From: a virus
IMG/VR virus record: IMGVR_UViG_3300044645_001881
Coordinates: 1 to 24,945 of that record
Strand: one strand, 5' to 3'
DNA: 24,945 nucleotides
Shown here: piece after piece, positions 7,851 to 15,454 of the stretch
Numbering within the stretch: the stretch's first letter is position 1
Layout: each line of letters starts with the position of its first letter
The notes under the pieces: model-generated
Told to the model about the DNA's origin: nothing
Seen by the model: only the letters and a program-made list of their open reading frames with translations
The model's database searches: none
Made by a program: the position numbers and the translations under genes

Positions 7851-7915
7851 ACCATCCGCCGCCCGCGCCCCGGGCCTTCCCACCTTCACAGGCTACACCC
7901 ACCGGAATCCCCTTC
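7851..7915 (+). promoter_or_regulatory. pyrimidine-rich leader of the protease gene
   Basis: A C/T-rich spacer containing CACCTTCAC and GGAA (7902-7905) before the ATG at 7916. The ribosome site is weaker than those of neighbouring leaders. No terminator-like hairpin followed by a T-run is visible. Confidence 0.35.
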
Positions 7916-9349
7916 ATGCATCACTACATGCTCCACGCGACGGACCTCGTGCTCACGCCCGAGGGTCGCGCTACGGCAGAGCGCAATCGGGAAGCCGTCT
8001 TCAGCCAAGGATCCCGGGCGCGCGGCGGACGGCTGGCATCGTTCACGGGTCAGATCGGCGGCGTCTCCGGACGGATGCATGACCGCGAGAAGCTGACCAC
8101 GCGATTCGGTAACGTCGCGGTCCTAGACATCAACGGGGCGCTCTGCTCAGGCGACAACGACCTGATCTGCTGGATGCTCGGCGGCGTGCCGTCCCAGTGG
8201 ATCGAGGAAGACGCCAAGAGCCTCGCCGCCGATGAATCGGTCCGGTCCGTGATCGTCAGGCTCAACACGCCCGGCGGTGCCGTCGCCCGGTTCTCCGCCG
8301 TGGCTGCCGCACTCCGGGCGCTCGGTGACGCGAAGGAACTCATCGCCGTGGTGGACGACGCCGCGTATTCGATGGGCGCCGTGATCTCCGCCCTGTGCTC
8401 CAAGGTCTACGTCACCCCGTCGGGCGGCATGGGCAACATCGGCGTGATCGCGGGCCCGTTCATCGACCAGACCAAGGCCCAGCAAGCGGCCGGCGTCGAA
8501 GTCTTCTACGCCTGTGCCCCCGACGGCAAGGCCAGCGGCAACTACGGCACGGCACTCCCCGACGAGTTCCGCACGAACATGAACGCCGCGGCCCGGCGCT
8601 GGTACGAGACGTTTGCCGGGTACTTCGAGCGTCGCGGCCTGAGCATCGCGGACATCGACGGCATGAACGGCGCGGTGTACGCGGCCGAGGACGCCGTGAC
8701 GATGGGGCTTGCCGACAGCGTGGCGACGTTCGACGAAGTGATCCTCCCGCTCATCACCGGCGAGATGCCGGACCGCACCAACCAGATCCAACCGGCGGAG
8801 CCCCGTGGCAGGGTTTCGCTTTCCAACATCGCCACGAAGGAACAGACCATGAAGCTGACCGCCCCCCAGTGGGCCGGACTCACGGCGGAAGCGATCCGCG
8901 AGCACCGGCCGGAACTCCTCGAAGCCCTCGCCGCGACCGGCAAGGCCGCCGAACCCGAGCCCGCCGGGCTTGCGGAACTCGAGACGGCCTTCAAGGGTGA
9001 ATCGACGTTCATCCTCGACGTGCTCCGCGCGAAGGAAACGATGCCGCAGGCGCACGCCCGCTTCGCCGGGGTGCTCGCTGATCGCCTCACCGCCGCGAAC
9101 GCTCGCATCGCCGAGCTGGAGAAGTCCAAGCCCGCCGAGGGCAAGGGCGTCGCCACCGCGGCCCAGAAGGTCGCCGAAGTGAGCGTGGTCGATCCGGCCA
9201 AGCTCGAAGCGAGCGGCACGGTGGCCGACGCCGCCACGCCCGCCAGCAAGGAAGCCGCGATCGAGGCCATGCGGAAGGAACACCGCACGACCTACGCCCA
9301 GGCCGCGATCAAGGCCCGCGCTAAGTGGCCCGCGCTCTTCGCCGCCTGA
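7916..9349 (+). CDS. S49 capsid maturation protease fused in frame to scaffold
   Basis: A 477-residue gpC-like head protease. The S49 fold is clear: LNTPGG (116-121), the nucleophile region AAYSMGAV with Ser152, and GMGNIGVIAG (171-180). Lys205 in APDGKASG is the likely general base, matching the Ser-Lys dyad of SppA/gpC enzymes. The protease domain ends near residue 300. The rest (312-477) is Ala/Glu/Lys-rich helix with a coiled-coil segment (LTAANARIAELEKSK), as expected for a scaffold tail. In the family the enzyme processes the scaffold, itself and sometimes the portal during prohead maturation. Met5 (7928) is an alternative start. Confidence 0.92.
   Translation: MHHYMLHATDLVLTPEGRATAERNREAVFSQGSRARGGRLASFTGQIGGVSGRMHDREKLTTRFGNVAVLDINGALCSGDNDLICWMLGGVPSQWIEEDAKSLAADESVRSVIVRLNTPGGAVARFSAVAAALRALGDAKELIAVVDDAAYSMGAVISALCSKVYVTPSGGMGNIGVIAGPFIDQTKAQQAAGVEVFYACAPDGKASGNYGTALPDEFRTNMNAAARRWYETFAGYFERRGLSIADIDGMNGAVYAAEDAVTMGLADSVATFDEVILPLITGEMPDRTNQIQPAEPRGRVSLSNIATKEQTMKLTAPQWAGLTAEAIREHRPELLEALAATGKAAEPEPAGLAELETAFKGESTFILDVLRAKETMPQAHARFAGVLADRLTAANARIAELEKSKPAEGKGVATAAQKVAEVSVVDPAKLEASGTVADAATPASKEAAIEAMRKEHRTTYAQAAIKARAKWPALFAA
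8836..8841 (+). promoter_or_regulatory. internal Shine-Dalgarno for nested scaffold
   Basis: GAAGGA inside the protease gene, seven bases before an in-frame ATG at 8849. The spacing and strength equal those of true gene starts in this operon. Confidence 0.7.
8849..9349 (+). CDS. nested capsid scaffold protein, Nu3-like
   Basis: In-frame internal translation of the protease gene from Met312 gives a 166-residue protein (MKLTAPQWAGLTAEAIREHR at its start). The predicted product is almost entirely helical with an acidic/Ala-rich middle and a basic C-terminus, the usual make-up of scaffolding proteins that guide capsid assembly and are then degraded. The layout copies lambda, where Nu3 is translated from inside gene C. 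The internal ribosome site at 8836-8841 is the key evidence. Separate production is inferred, not shown. Confidence 0.75.
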   Translation: MKLTAPQWAGLTAEAIREHRPELLEALAATGKAAEPEPAGLAELETAFKGESTFILDVLRAKETMPQAHARFAGVLADRLTAANARIAELEKSKPAEGKGVATAAQKVAEVSVVDPAKLEASGTVADAATPASKEAAIEAMRKEHRTTYAQAAIKARAKWPALFAA

Positions 9350-9412
9350 TTCCTCCCGTCCGCACTTCACGCACTTCCACCACTTCACCCAACTTCAGAA
9401 GGACAGACTCAC
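9350..9412 (+). promoter_or_regulatory. CACTTC-repeat leader of the cement gene
   Basis: CACTTC occurs at 9363, 9372 and 9381 (nine-base period), and AACTTC at 9391. AGAAGGA (9397-9403) follows, nine bases before the ATG at 9413. The stretch is nearly free of G before the ribosome site and should be unstructured. Confidence 0.55.
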
Positions 9413-9799
9413 ATGGCAACTGGCATCAACAACATCGACGGCGGCCCGATCACCGTGTACAACGGGACGGGCTCGACGATCGCGATGGGCGCTCGTCTCA
9501 CCCTCGCCGTTCCGACCGCGATCGGCGCGGCTCAGTTCGGCGTCACCCTGACCGGCAACGCCGCGATCTGCGACGCCGTGGCGCTCGAACCGATCGCCGA
9601 CGGCGAGAACGGCGCGGCCAAGCTCCGCAACGACACCGGCTTCCTCCAGATGATCGCTGCGGCCGCCGTGACCTTCGGCGCGACCGTGACGGCGGCGGCG
9701 TCCGGCAAGGTTTCGACCGGCGGCGGCACGACCGAGGGCATCGCGTTCTCGGCTGCCGGCGCTGACGGCGACCTGATCCTCGTTCGCCCGGCCCTCTAA
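9413..9799 (+). CDS. capsid decoration (cement) protein
   Basis: A 128-residue, Ala/Gly/Thr-rich, all-beta product directly before the major capsid gene, the position of lambda gpD. Features shared with head-decoration proteins and the DUF2190-type cement family are GTGSTIAMGARLTL near the start, an IADGENGAAKL turn, and the closing TEGIAFSAAGADGDLILVRP. Such proteins bind as trimers on the expanded shell and stabilise it against DNA pressure. The CACTTC leader and strong ribosome site suit a protein needed in hundreds of copies. The family is judged from pattern and position. Confidence 0.7.
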   Translation: MATGINNIDGGPITVYNGTGSTIAMGARLTLAVPTAIGAAQFGVTLTGNAAICDAVALEPIADGENGAAKLRNDTGFLQMIAAAAVTFGATVTAAASGKVSTGGGTTEGIAFSAAGADGDLILVRPAL

Positions 9800-9866
9800 G
9801 CGGCTCGGCTGATCTCCTCTTCACACACCTTCCAGCACTTCAACACCACTTCCCCAAGGAGTCTTC
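9800..9866 (+). promoter_or_regulatory. CACTTC leader of the major capsid gene
   Basis: CACTTC at 9836 and 9847 within an A/C/T-rich run, then AAGGAG (9856-9861), five bases before the ATG at 9867. This is the strongest ribosome site in the window, as expected for the capsid gene. Confidence 0.55.
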
Positions 9867-10868
9867 ATGTACGCTTCAACCGCGGGCCGTCGGCCCCGTC
9901 AGGACCTCAACTCCGCCCTTGCGAACTTCGTGCAGGGCGGACACGTCGCCACGCAGATCCTGCCCGTCATGGGCACGGCCGAGCAGGCGTTCCAGTACGC
10001 CAAGATCAACAACGGCGACGCGATGCGGATCATCAAGACCCGCCGCGCTCCCAAGGCCAAGGCCACTCGCGTCGAAACCGCCTACGACTACGCCTCCGGC
10101 TACTGCGAAGAGCGGGCGGCCGAGGAAGCCGTTGACGTGACCGTCGCGGCTCGCGTCGGCGGCAACTTCGAGGCGTCCGAGGTTGCGGCCAACACCGCCG
10201 CCGCGACCGTCGCCAACGACCTTGAGAACGACGTGTTCTCGACGATCTTCAACGAGACGAACTACCCGGTCAGCGGGACGACCGGCCTCACCCCCGGCGC
10301 CCTCTGGACCGACGCGGCGTCGTGCGATCCCGTGGCTGACGTGAACGCGGTCAAGGCGTTCCTCGAAGCCCAGGGCACCCCCGGAAACGCGATGGTCATC
10401 AACAAGCTCCGGGCCCGCACGCTCTGGAACTGCGACCGGATCAAGAACCGCCTGACGCAGATGTACGGCCGCGTCATCCCCGGGGAATGCGACGTGGCGG
10501 CGCTCAGCCAGATCTTCGAACTCGAAGTCATCGTCGCCGGCGCGATGAAGAACACGGCCAACCCCGGCGCGACGAACGCCTTCGACTACATCGCCAGCTC
10601 GAACTACTGCGGCGTCTTCCGCAAGAGCACCGATATGGCCCTCCGCGACCCGCGTCTGGGCAACATCTTCGTGTGGACGAACGCCTACGCCAAGAGCAAC
10701 GCGGACATCCTCCCGGTCCCGGCGCAGATGCCGAGCAACATCATGGAGTTCGCCCGCGTCGAGACGTACGACGAGCCCGCGATCTCCTCCGAGGTCGTCA
10801 GCGTGAAGACCTTCACCGACGAGCTGCTCATCACCTCGAACGCCTTCAAGCTCATCAAGATCGCCTAA
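9867..10868 (+). CDS. major capsid protein, gpE-like HK97 fold
   Basis: A 333-residue product, close to the 341 of lambda gpE. The N-terminal arm precedes an E-loop-like region (KINNGDAMRIIKTRRAPKAK). The spine and P-domain helix (ANDLENDVFSTIFNETNYP) and the A-domain section (WTDAASCDPVADVNAVKAFL, then GNAMVINKLRARTLWN and the later SQIFELEVIVAGA) follow the pattern of E-type coats. Position after the cement gene and the strong leader agree. No N-terminal delta domain is present, consistent with the separate scaffold. Confidence 0.88.
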   Translation: MYASTAGRRPRQDLNSALANFVQGGHVATQILPVMGTAEQAFQYAKINNGDAMRIIKTRRAPKAKATRVETAYDYASGYCEERAAEEAVDVTVAARVGGNFEASEVAANTAAATVANDLENDVFSTIFNETNYPVSGTTGLTPGALWTDAASCDPVADVNAVKAFLEAQGTPGNAMVINKLRARTLWNCDRIKNRLTQMYGRVIPGECDVAALSQIFELEVIVAGAMKNTANPGATNAFDYIASSNYCGVFRKSTDMALRDPRLGNIFVWTNAYAKSNADILPVPAQMPSNIMEFARVETYDEPAISSEVVSVKTFTDELLITSNAFKLIKIA

Positions 10869-10947
10869 GCGGTCGGCGGCACCTTTCGGGGGCGCGACGG
10901 GCAAGGGCACGCGCGCCTCTCTTCCACCACATTCCGGAGAAACCTTC
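10869..10947 (+). promoter_or_regulatory. spacer and leader between capsid and secreted protein
   Basis: The first half is GC-rich (GGCGGCACC, GGGGGCGCG) without a convincing terminator hairpin. The second half is G-poor (CTCTTCCACCACATTCC) and ends in GGAGA (10936-10940), seven bases before the ATG at 10948. Confidence 0.35.
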
Positions 10948-11589
10948 ATGCGGCATCCGCGTTTCGTCGGACTGCTGATCGCCACGATCACGGTCCTTAC
11001 GTTCGGCGTGCTCATGGCGCAGACGGCAAGCCTCGAGTCTTCGGGGCAGCTTCTGTACCTGTCCAGCAACAGCACGCAGGCGTCCTTCTCGCTGACCGAG
11101 GGCCGGGCCGCGATGGCGTCCCCGCCGGCGTCCCCGCTCAACTTCTACTCGATGGGCCCGGCGTCGGGCAAACGCTACCGGGGCGTGACGATCACGTTCT
11201 TCGGTGCGGGCAGCGCGACGCAGACGTACGACTACAAAATCTGGTCCATTCGTCGCGGCTTGTCGGCCCCTGGCGGCGTGTCGGTCGATTACGAGAAGAT
11301 CCTGTACTGCTCGGGAACGGCCACGCTGGGCACGCAAACCGGCGCGGTGTCGAACGGCGGCATCCGCACGACGGACCTGATCGCCGACACGCTAACGGTC
11401 ACGGCGTCCGCGTACGCCACGAAGACCGTCTCGGCCTACGGCGGGGTTGCTCCCTTCGTGTTCTCGCCCGGCTCCAACGGCATTGCCCGCCTGTACGTGC
11501 CCGAACTGGGCAACTCCAGCGAGATCATCGTCGAGTTCGACATGACCGGCGCGACTTCGGGCAACTGCCTCATCGAAAAAGACGTTTGA
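10948..11589 (+). CDS. beta-rich protein with Sec-type signal peptide
   Basis: A 213-residue product. Residues 1-27 look like a signal peptide: basic start (MRHPR), a hydrophobic core (FVGLLIATITVLTFGVLM) and a small-residue cleavage zone (AQTA). The mature part is Thr/Ser/Gly-rich and all beta, with ITFFGAGSATQTYDYKIWSI in the middle and a last strand pair ending NSSEIIVEFDMTGATSGNCL. Virion proteins encoded just after the capsid often end in a similar way, but they do not carry signal peptides. It may be exported to the periplasm or surface, perhaps acting with the SGNH protein that follows. Function unknown. Confidence 0.6.
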   Translation: MRHPRFVGLLIATITVLTFGVLMAQTASLESSGQLLYLSSNSTQASFSLTEGRAAMASPPASPLNFYSMGPASGKRYRGVTITFFGAGSATQTYDYKIWSIRRGLSAPGGVSVDYEKILYCSGTATLGTQTGAVSNGGIRTTDLIADTLTVTASAYATKTVSAYGGVAPFVFSPGSNGIARLYVPELGNSSEIIVEFDMTGATSGNCLIEKDV

Positions 11590-11621
11590 TCTGACCCACT
11601 ACACACCCTTCGGAGCCTTCC
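11590..11621 (+). promoter_or_regulatory. leader of the SGNH hydrolase gene
   Basis: CACTACACACCCTTC followed by GGAG (11612-11615), six bases before the ATG at 11622. It is of the same type as the other structural-gene leaders. Confidence 0.45.
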
Positions 11622-13970
11622 ATGCGTCGATGGATCTCTCTTGCGTTGGCGGTTGTCCTTTCGGTGCTTACCGCGGCACCGGCGGCGGCGCAGCGGAACT
11701 CGCTGGCCGACGTGGTTCGCGCGTCTCAGTCCAAGCGGGTCGTCATCGACGGCATCGGCGACTCGACCTTCGGGCGTGAGGGCGCGGGCTGGGGTCAGGG
11801 CTTCGTCGATGCGATGACCGGCACTTCCCAGTCCGCGGGCATCCTGATGCCCCCCAACCAGGGCGCGGGCAACAACCTGACGCACAGCATGGCGTTCGTC
11901 CGCCGACGGCTTAACCAGTCAACGCTCGTCGGCCCGGTCGTTTCGTCGGATCTGGGGCTTCCGGGCTACCCGCAGGGCTGGAAGCAGTACGGCGTGACGG
12001 TTCCGATGATCGGGATTGACTCGCCCCTCACGACGACGATCACGGCTGACATCGCGTCGGCTGGTGCTACCTCGATGACGGTTGCCGATCGCGGGCTGCT
12101 TCAGGACCCGAACGGCACGTACACCGCGTACGGCAAGATCAACAACGAGATCATCTCGTGGACGGATATCACCGGCACGGGCGCGGGCACGGTGACCATC
12201 GCCCGCGGCACGCTCGGGACTACCGCCGCATCGCTCCACTCCAGCGGCTCGACGATCCGCCGGCTCATGGTGTGGGAGGGTCCGCAGTCCGCCGTTCTCG
12301 GCGTCGCCACGCTGACCGGGGCCATCGCGAGCGCCGTCTCTACCGCCGACATTGTGGTGGACTCCACGGTCGGGTTCACGGCGTCCGGCGCTCTGCGGCT
12401 GCCGTCCGGCGAGGTCGTGACGTACACGTCGATCACCTCGACGAACTTCGTCGGCATCGTTCGCAACACGATCCCGGCCGCAGGAACGGCCGCCGCCCAC
12501 TCGATCGGCGAGCGCGTCGTGCAGTGCTACACGCCGTCCGGGTTCGCGGGCATGATGGGGCCAGACCACCCCTTCGGCATCAACACGGCGATGACGAACG
12601 TCCTCTTTACCAAGAGCATGTTTGCCACGTCGCTCTCGCAGGCCACGATGCAGGGCGAGCTCTACACGCAGGCGACGTGGGTCAACACCGACAGCTCGTT
12701 CACGAACCTTGCCACGGGCACGGCGACGGTCGTCACCGGCTCGGCTCTTGGAACGCTCAACAAGATCATCAACACGCTCGCGGCCCCGGGCTCTGACCGG
12801 GCATCGGTGACGCTGAACTTCGGCACCAATCGCGGGTCCACGTACTACTCGGGGATCAACGGAGGCGCGGCCCTCCTCTTCCACGGCGTCTTCGGCACTG
12901 ACCGGCCGGTTGGGTTCGTGCAGACGATGGGCACCTCGCGCGGCGGGTTCACGCTGAACACGTTCCACCGCACGATGAACTACTACGACACGGTGAACAG
13001 CATCAACGAGCTGCGAGCCGGGATGGTCGAGCGGTACAAGGTCTATCGGTCCTGCGGCGACGTGGATGTCGGCGGCAACGGCGGGGCGGCGCTCGTTCAC
13101 TACACGGTCTTCGGCCACAATGAAACGGGCGGCCAGGGCTACGCGGGCGTCTACCAGCCGGGCTATCCGTGGACGGAATCGCCGCTCGCGTCGGTCGGGC
13201 TGCTTTCGAACGCTCCGGGCGTCGCGGGCACCACGATCGATGTCGATAACGGGTCGTCGCTCCGCAGCGCCAAGGGCTCGCTCTACATCTTCGACGGGGT
13301 CAGCGACTACGAGTACGTGACGTACGAGACGGCGACGCTCATCAGCGGGACAAACTACCGCCTGAACAACTGCGCCCGTGGCCAGTTCGGCACCGAGCCC
13401 CTCGACCTGGCGGTCGGGATGGAAGTGCGGCAGGGGTTCCTTCAGGTCAACCCCAAGGGCTTCGCGTCTGACATCCTCTTCGACTACCTCTGGCGGCGTG
13501 GCTGCTGGGTGTCGGCGGGCGGGTCGCTTGACGACTTCTACTACGTTTATATCCGGCCGATCCCGACGAGCGCGAGCCCTTCGACGGTCGCGGACGACTC
13601 GGCGGCGAGCGGCGATGCTCAACGCGAGTTCAAGCTCCGGGCGTACACCAACGCGATCGAGACGTACTGCGGCTCGCTGCCGGGGTTTATTGTCCTGGAC
13701 CTCGCAGACATCATCGGCGGCGGCGAAGCGGTGACGAACGACGACGGCGCAGGCTCGGCCGACAACGTGCATCACACCCGCGCGGCGTATCGCAAGTACG
13801 CACAGCGGGCGGTTCAGCACTTCGCGTACGGCTCGGGCGCTGGCCCGTACCCGGTCACGGGGCTCGACGGCATCCAGCCGCGTTCGGGCATCCGCGGCCG
13901 TCCCCGTCGCGTGGTCAAGGGCACCAAACGCAAGCGTCGGGCGGTCGCCCGGGGGAGGAACGGTCGATGA
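11622..13970 (+). CDS. secreted SGNH/GDSL-like hydrolase with three beta-module repeats
   Basis: A 782-residue product. Residues 1-23 are a textbook signal peptide (basic MRRW, hydrophobic core, APAAA cleavage region). SGNH blocks are visible: IGDST with Ser48 as nucleophile, GHNE (498-501) as the block III-like oxyanion Asn, and Asp714-Asn-Val-His717 as the block V DxxH. Three related beta modules are inserted (about 138-214, 228-302, 533-605), each with an E(I/V)(I/V)xxTxI-type strand and an R-G/N-x4-GT turn. The C-terminus is very basic (residues 757-782). SGNH enzymes remove acyl groups from polysaccharides or lipids, so a surface-glycan deacylase is plausible. The stop overlaps the next gene (ATGA). 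Confidence 0.65.
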   Translation: MRRWISLALAVVLSVLTAAPAAAQRNSLADVVRASQSKRVVIDGIGDSTFGREGAGWGQGFVDAMTGTSQSAGILMPPNQGAGNNLTHSMAFVRRRLNQSTLVGPVVSSDLGLPGYPQGWKQYGVTVPMIGIDSPLTTTITADIASAGATSMTVADRGLLQDPNGTYTAYGKINNEIISWTDITGTGAGTVTIARGTLGTTAASLHSSGSTIRRLMVWEGPQSAVLGVATLTGAIASAVSTADIVVDSTVGFTASGALRLPSGEVVTYTSITSTNFVGIVRNTIPAAGTAAAHSIGERVVQCYTPSGFAGMMGPDHPFGINTAMTNVLFTKSMFATSLSQATMQGELYTQATWVNTDSSFTNLATGTATVVTGSALGTLNKIINTLAAPGSDRASVTLNFGTNRGSTYYSGINGGAALLFHGVFGTDRPVGFVQTMGTSRGGFTLNTFHRTMNYYDTVNSINELRAGMVERYKVYRSCGDVDVGGNGGAALVHYTVFGHNETGGQGYAGVYQPGYPWTESPLASVGLLSNAPGVAGTTIDVDNGSSLRSAKGSLYIFDGVSDYEYVTYETATLISGTNYRLNNCARGQFGTEPLDLAVGMEVRQGFLQVNPKGFASDILFDYLWRRGCWVSAGGSLDDFYYVYIRPIPTSASPSTVADDSAASGDAQREFKLRAYTNAIETYCGSLPGFIVLDLADIIGGGEAVTNDDGAGSADNVHHTRAAYRKYAQRAVQHFAYGSGAGPYPVTGLDGIQPRSGIRGRPRRVVKGTKRKRRAVARGRNGR

Positions 13971-14251
13971 TCTACACACTGGCGGCGGAAGTCGAAACCT
14001 TGCTCAGCCCGTCGCTCCTCAAGGACTGGGGAACCGCCGGGATCATCATCGCAGTCCTGGTCTTCGGAGCGATCTACATCCTCCCCAGACTTGTCATCAT
14101 CGGCAAGGACTTCAACCAAGCGTCCGAGCGGCTTGCCTCTGTGCTCGGCCGCGCTGAGGTGGTGGTGAGGCGAGCCGAGGAGATGTACCCGGCACCCAAG
14201 ATCAAGACGAAGTACCAAGACGGCGACCCGCGAGGGGTTACCGAAAGCTGA
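13967..14251 (+). CDS. single-TM membrane protein, holin or spanin-like candidate
   Basis: A 94-residue product. Residues about 22-45 form one hydrophobic helix (WGTAGIIIAVLVFGAIYILP). It is followed by a cytoplasm-style amphipathic helix (GKDFNQASERLASVLGRAEV) and a charged tail. It is translationally coupled to the preceding gene (ATGA, 13967-13970) and lies directly before a better holin candidate. Single-TM proteins with coiled-coil tails occur as holins, antiholins or inner-membrane spanins. Topology and partner are inferred. Confidence 0.55.
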   Translation: MIYTLAAEVETLLSPSLLKDWGTAGIIIAVLVFGAIYILPRLVIIGKDFNQASERLASVLGRAEVVVRRAEEMYPAPKIKTKYQDGDPRGVTES

Positions 14252-14262
14252 AGGGATCACCC

Positions 14263-14586
14263 ATGAGCGCAATTACCGCCATCATCGCCAGTCCGGACGT
14301 GCGGTCCACAGTCCGAAAGGTGATCCTGATCGGCGCGGCGTACGTCTGTGCGAAGATCGGGATGAACGCCGAATCGACCGCCGCCGTGATGGGGCTCGTC
14401 GCGTCGGTCCTCCAAGCCTGGTCGCACTACGACGACGGCAAGATCGGAGCCAAGGCCGCGAAGGAAGTAGCCGTCGCGTTCAGCCTCCCGGCACAGCTTC
14501 AGCAGGAAGCCAAGCCCGCGCCGACCGAGCCTCAATCCACCAGCCGCATCGGTCCCGCCGACACCACGGAGAAGCCGGGAACGTGA
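14263..14586 (+). CDS. putative holin, Pam3-gp28-like
   Basis: A 107-residue product. AAGGGA (14251-14256) lies six bases before the ATG. The pattern STVRKVILIGAAYVCAKIGM, then NAESTAAVMGLVASVLQAWS, gives two short hydrophobic helices separated by a polar turn with a Trp near the end, which resembles the Pam3-gp28 type of small holin. The Pro/Glu/Thr-rich C-terminus (about 75-107) is probably disordered. It would permeabilise the inner membrane at the time of lysis. It is coupled by GTGA to the hydrolase candidate that follows, as expected for a holin-endolysin pair. Confidence 0.55.
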   Translation: MSAITAIIASPDVRSTVRKVILIGAAYVCAKIGMNAESTAAVMGLVASVLQAWSHYDDGKIGAKAAKEVAVAFSLPAQLQQEAKPAPTEPQSTSRIGPADTTEKPGT

Positions 14587-15443
14587 AACGCACGCTCTAC
14601 CTCTCGCTCTCGGCCGGCGGCGAGCACACCGCCGCACTGGGCAGGCTCGACACCCGCTTCGCGTCGTACCGCCGGGCGATCGTGGTCGGTGAGCACTTCG
14701 TCTGCACGGACAAGGTTCAGGGGCCTGATCGGATCCTGTCCGTCGATGAGAGCCTCCTCGCGGCCGAGCTTGCCCGGCTCGCCCCGCGCGTCAGGCCCGG
14801 CGACGTGCTCGTCGCCAACATGGAGGACGGGCACCCGTACTACGGGAAGGACTACGCGGAGGCGTGCGGGACCTTCGCCAAGGCCGTCCGATCGTTCGAG
14901 ACACCCAAGGGAGTACCGATCGGCTCGGGCTGCTACGGCGTGTTCAAGGCGAACCAGAGCGCAACCGGAAACGTGGTCTACCACTCGAAGCCCCCGTACC
15001 GCTCGCCGATGGTGGACTTTGACCGGCCGGCGGACATGCTCACACGCGAGGATGCGTACATCGTCGGCGAGTTCTACCTAGCCAACGTCTCGACCACCGA
15101 CGGCGCCACGCCCCAGCCGGGCCGCGTCAGGCTCTCGGATCAGCAGGCATGGATCCGCCGGGACCTGCAGCGCCTGCGGTACTACGCGAACGGTCGCCCG
15201 GTGCTCGCGATGGTGAACCCGCTCTACAGCGGGCCGCACAGCCGCAAGGGGCAACCGCTCACCGCCCGCGATGTCCGCCTGCTCTGCGATGAGATTGCGT
15301 CAACTCCGACGGCCATCCCGGTTCTGTGGATGCACTTGGACAAGGACAACTCGGACGAAGCGTCGGTCATCCAGGCCGTGACGCTCTGGACCCGTGAATG
15401 GTCGATCGCACTCGGACGGCTGCCAACGGCCGCCGCACTTTGA
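14583..15443 (+). CDS. TIM-barrel-like protein, candidate glycoside hydrolase/endolysin
   Basis: A 286-residue product with a GTG start overlapping the holin stop. Alternating strands and helices suggest a (beta/alpha)8 barrel. DVLVANMEDGHPYYGKDY holds adjacent acids Glu81-Asp82 at a strand end, followed by the strand VPIGSGCYGVF, then YIVGEFYLAN, RPVLAMVNPLYSG and IPVLWMHLDKDN. Paired acids after a strand and the late RPV...W pattern recall hyaluronidase-like and other retaining glycosidases. No known endolysin family is recognised and no signal peptide is seen, so export through the adjacent holin would be needed. The assignment to lysis comes mainly from gene order. Confidence 0.45.
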   Translation: MKRTLYLSLSAGGEHTAALGRLDTRFASYRRAIVVGEHFVCTDKVQGPDRILSVDESLLAAELARLAPRVRPGDVLVANMEDGHPYYGKDYAEACGTFAKAVRSFETPKGVPIGSGCYGVFKANQSATGNVVYHSKPPYRSPMVDFDRPADMLTREDAYIVGEFYLANVSTTDGATPQPGRVRLSDQQAWIRRDLQRLRYYANGRPVLAMVNPLYSGPHSRKGQPLTARDVRLLCDEIASTPTAIPVLWMHLDKDNSDEASVIQAVTLWTREWSIALGRLPTAAAL

Positions 15444-15454
15444 AAGGGACCCCG

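Noticed and set aside
8147-9388. 413-codon minus-strand frame opposite protease and scaffold
   Set aside because: Same type of high-GC shadow with Gly/Arg/His bias; no start signal and no recognisable fold.
9363-9396. CRISPR-like array from regularly spaced CACTTC units
   Set aside because: Units are six bases with three-to-four-base gaps, far too small for repeats and spacers; they fit a leader.
10869-10920. Rho-independent terminator after the capsid gene
   Set aside because: GC-rich pieces are present, but there is no clean inverted repeat and no T-run.
9876-11141. 421-codon minus-strand frame opposite the capsid gene
   Set aside because: It covers the capsid gene and a leader, has biased composition, and shows no motif.
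11919-13979. 686-codon open frame on the minus strand opposite the SGNH gene
   Set aside because: It is a GC-driven shadow: very Arg/Val/Asp-rich, no ribosome site, and it mirrors a well-supported forward gene.
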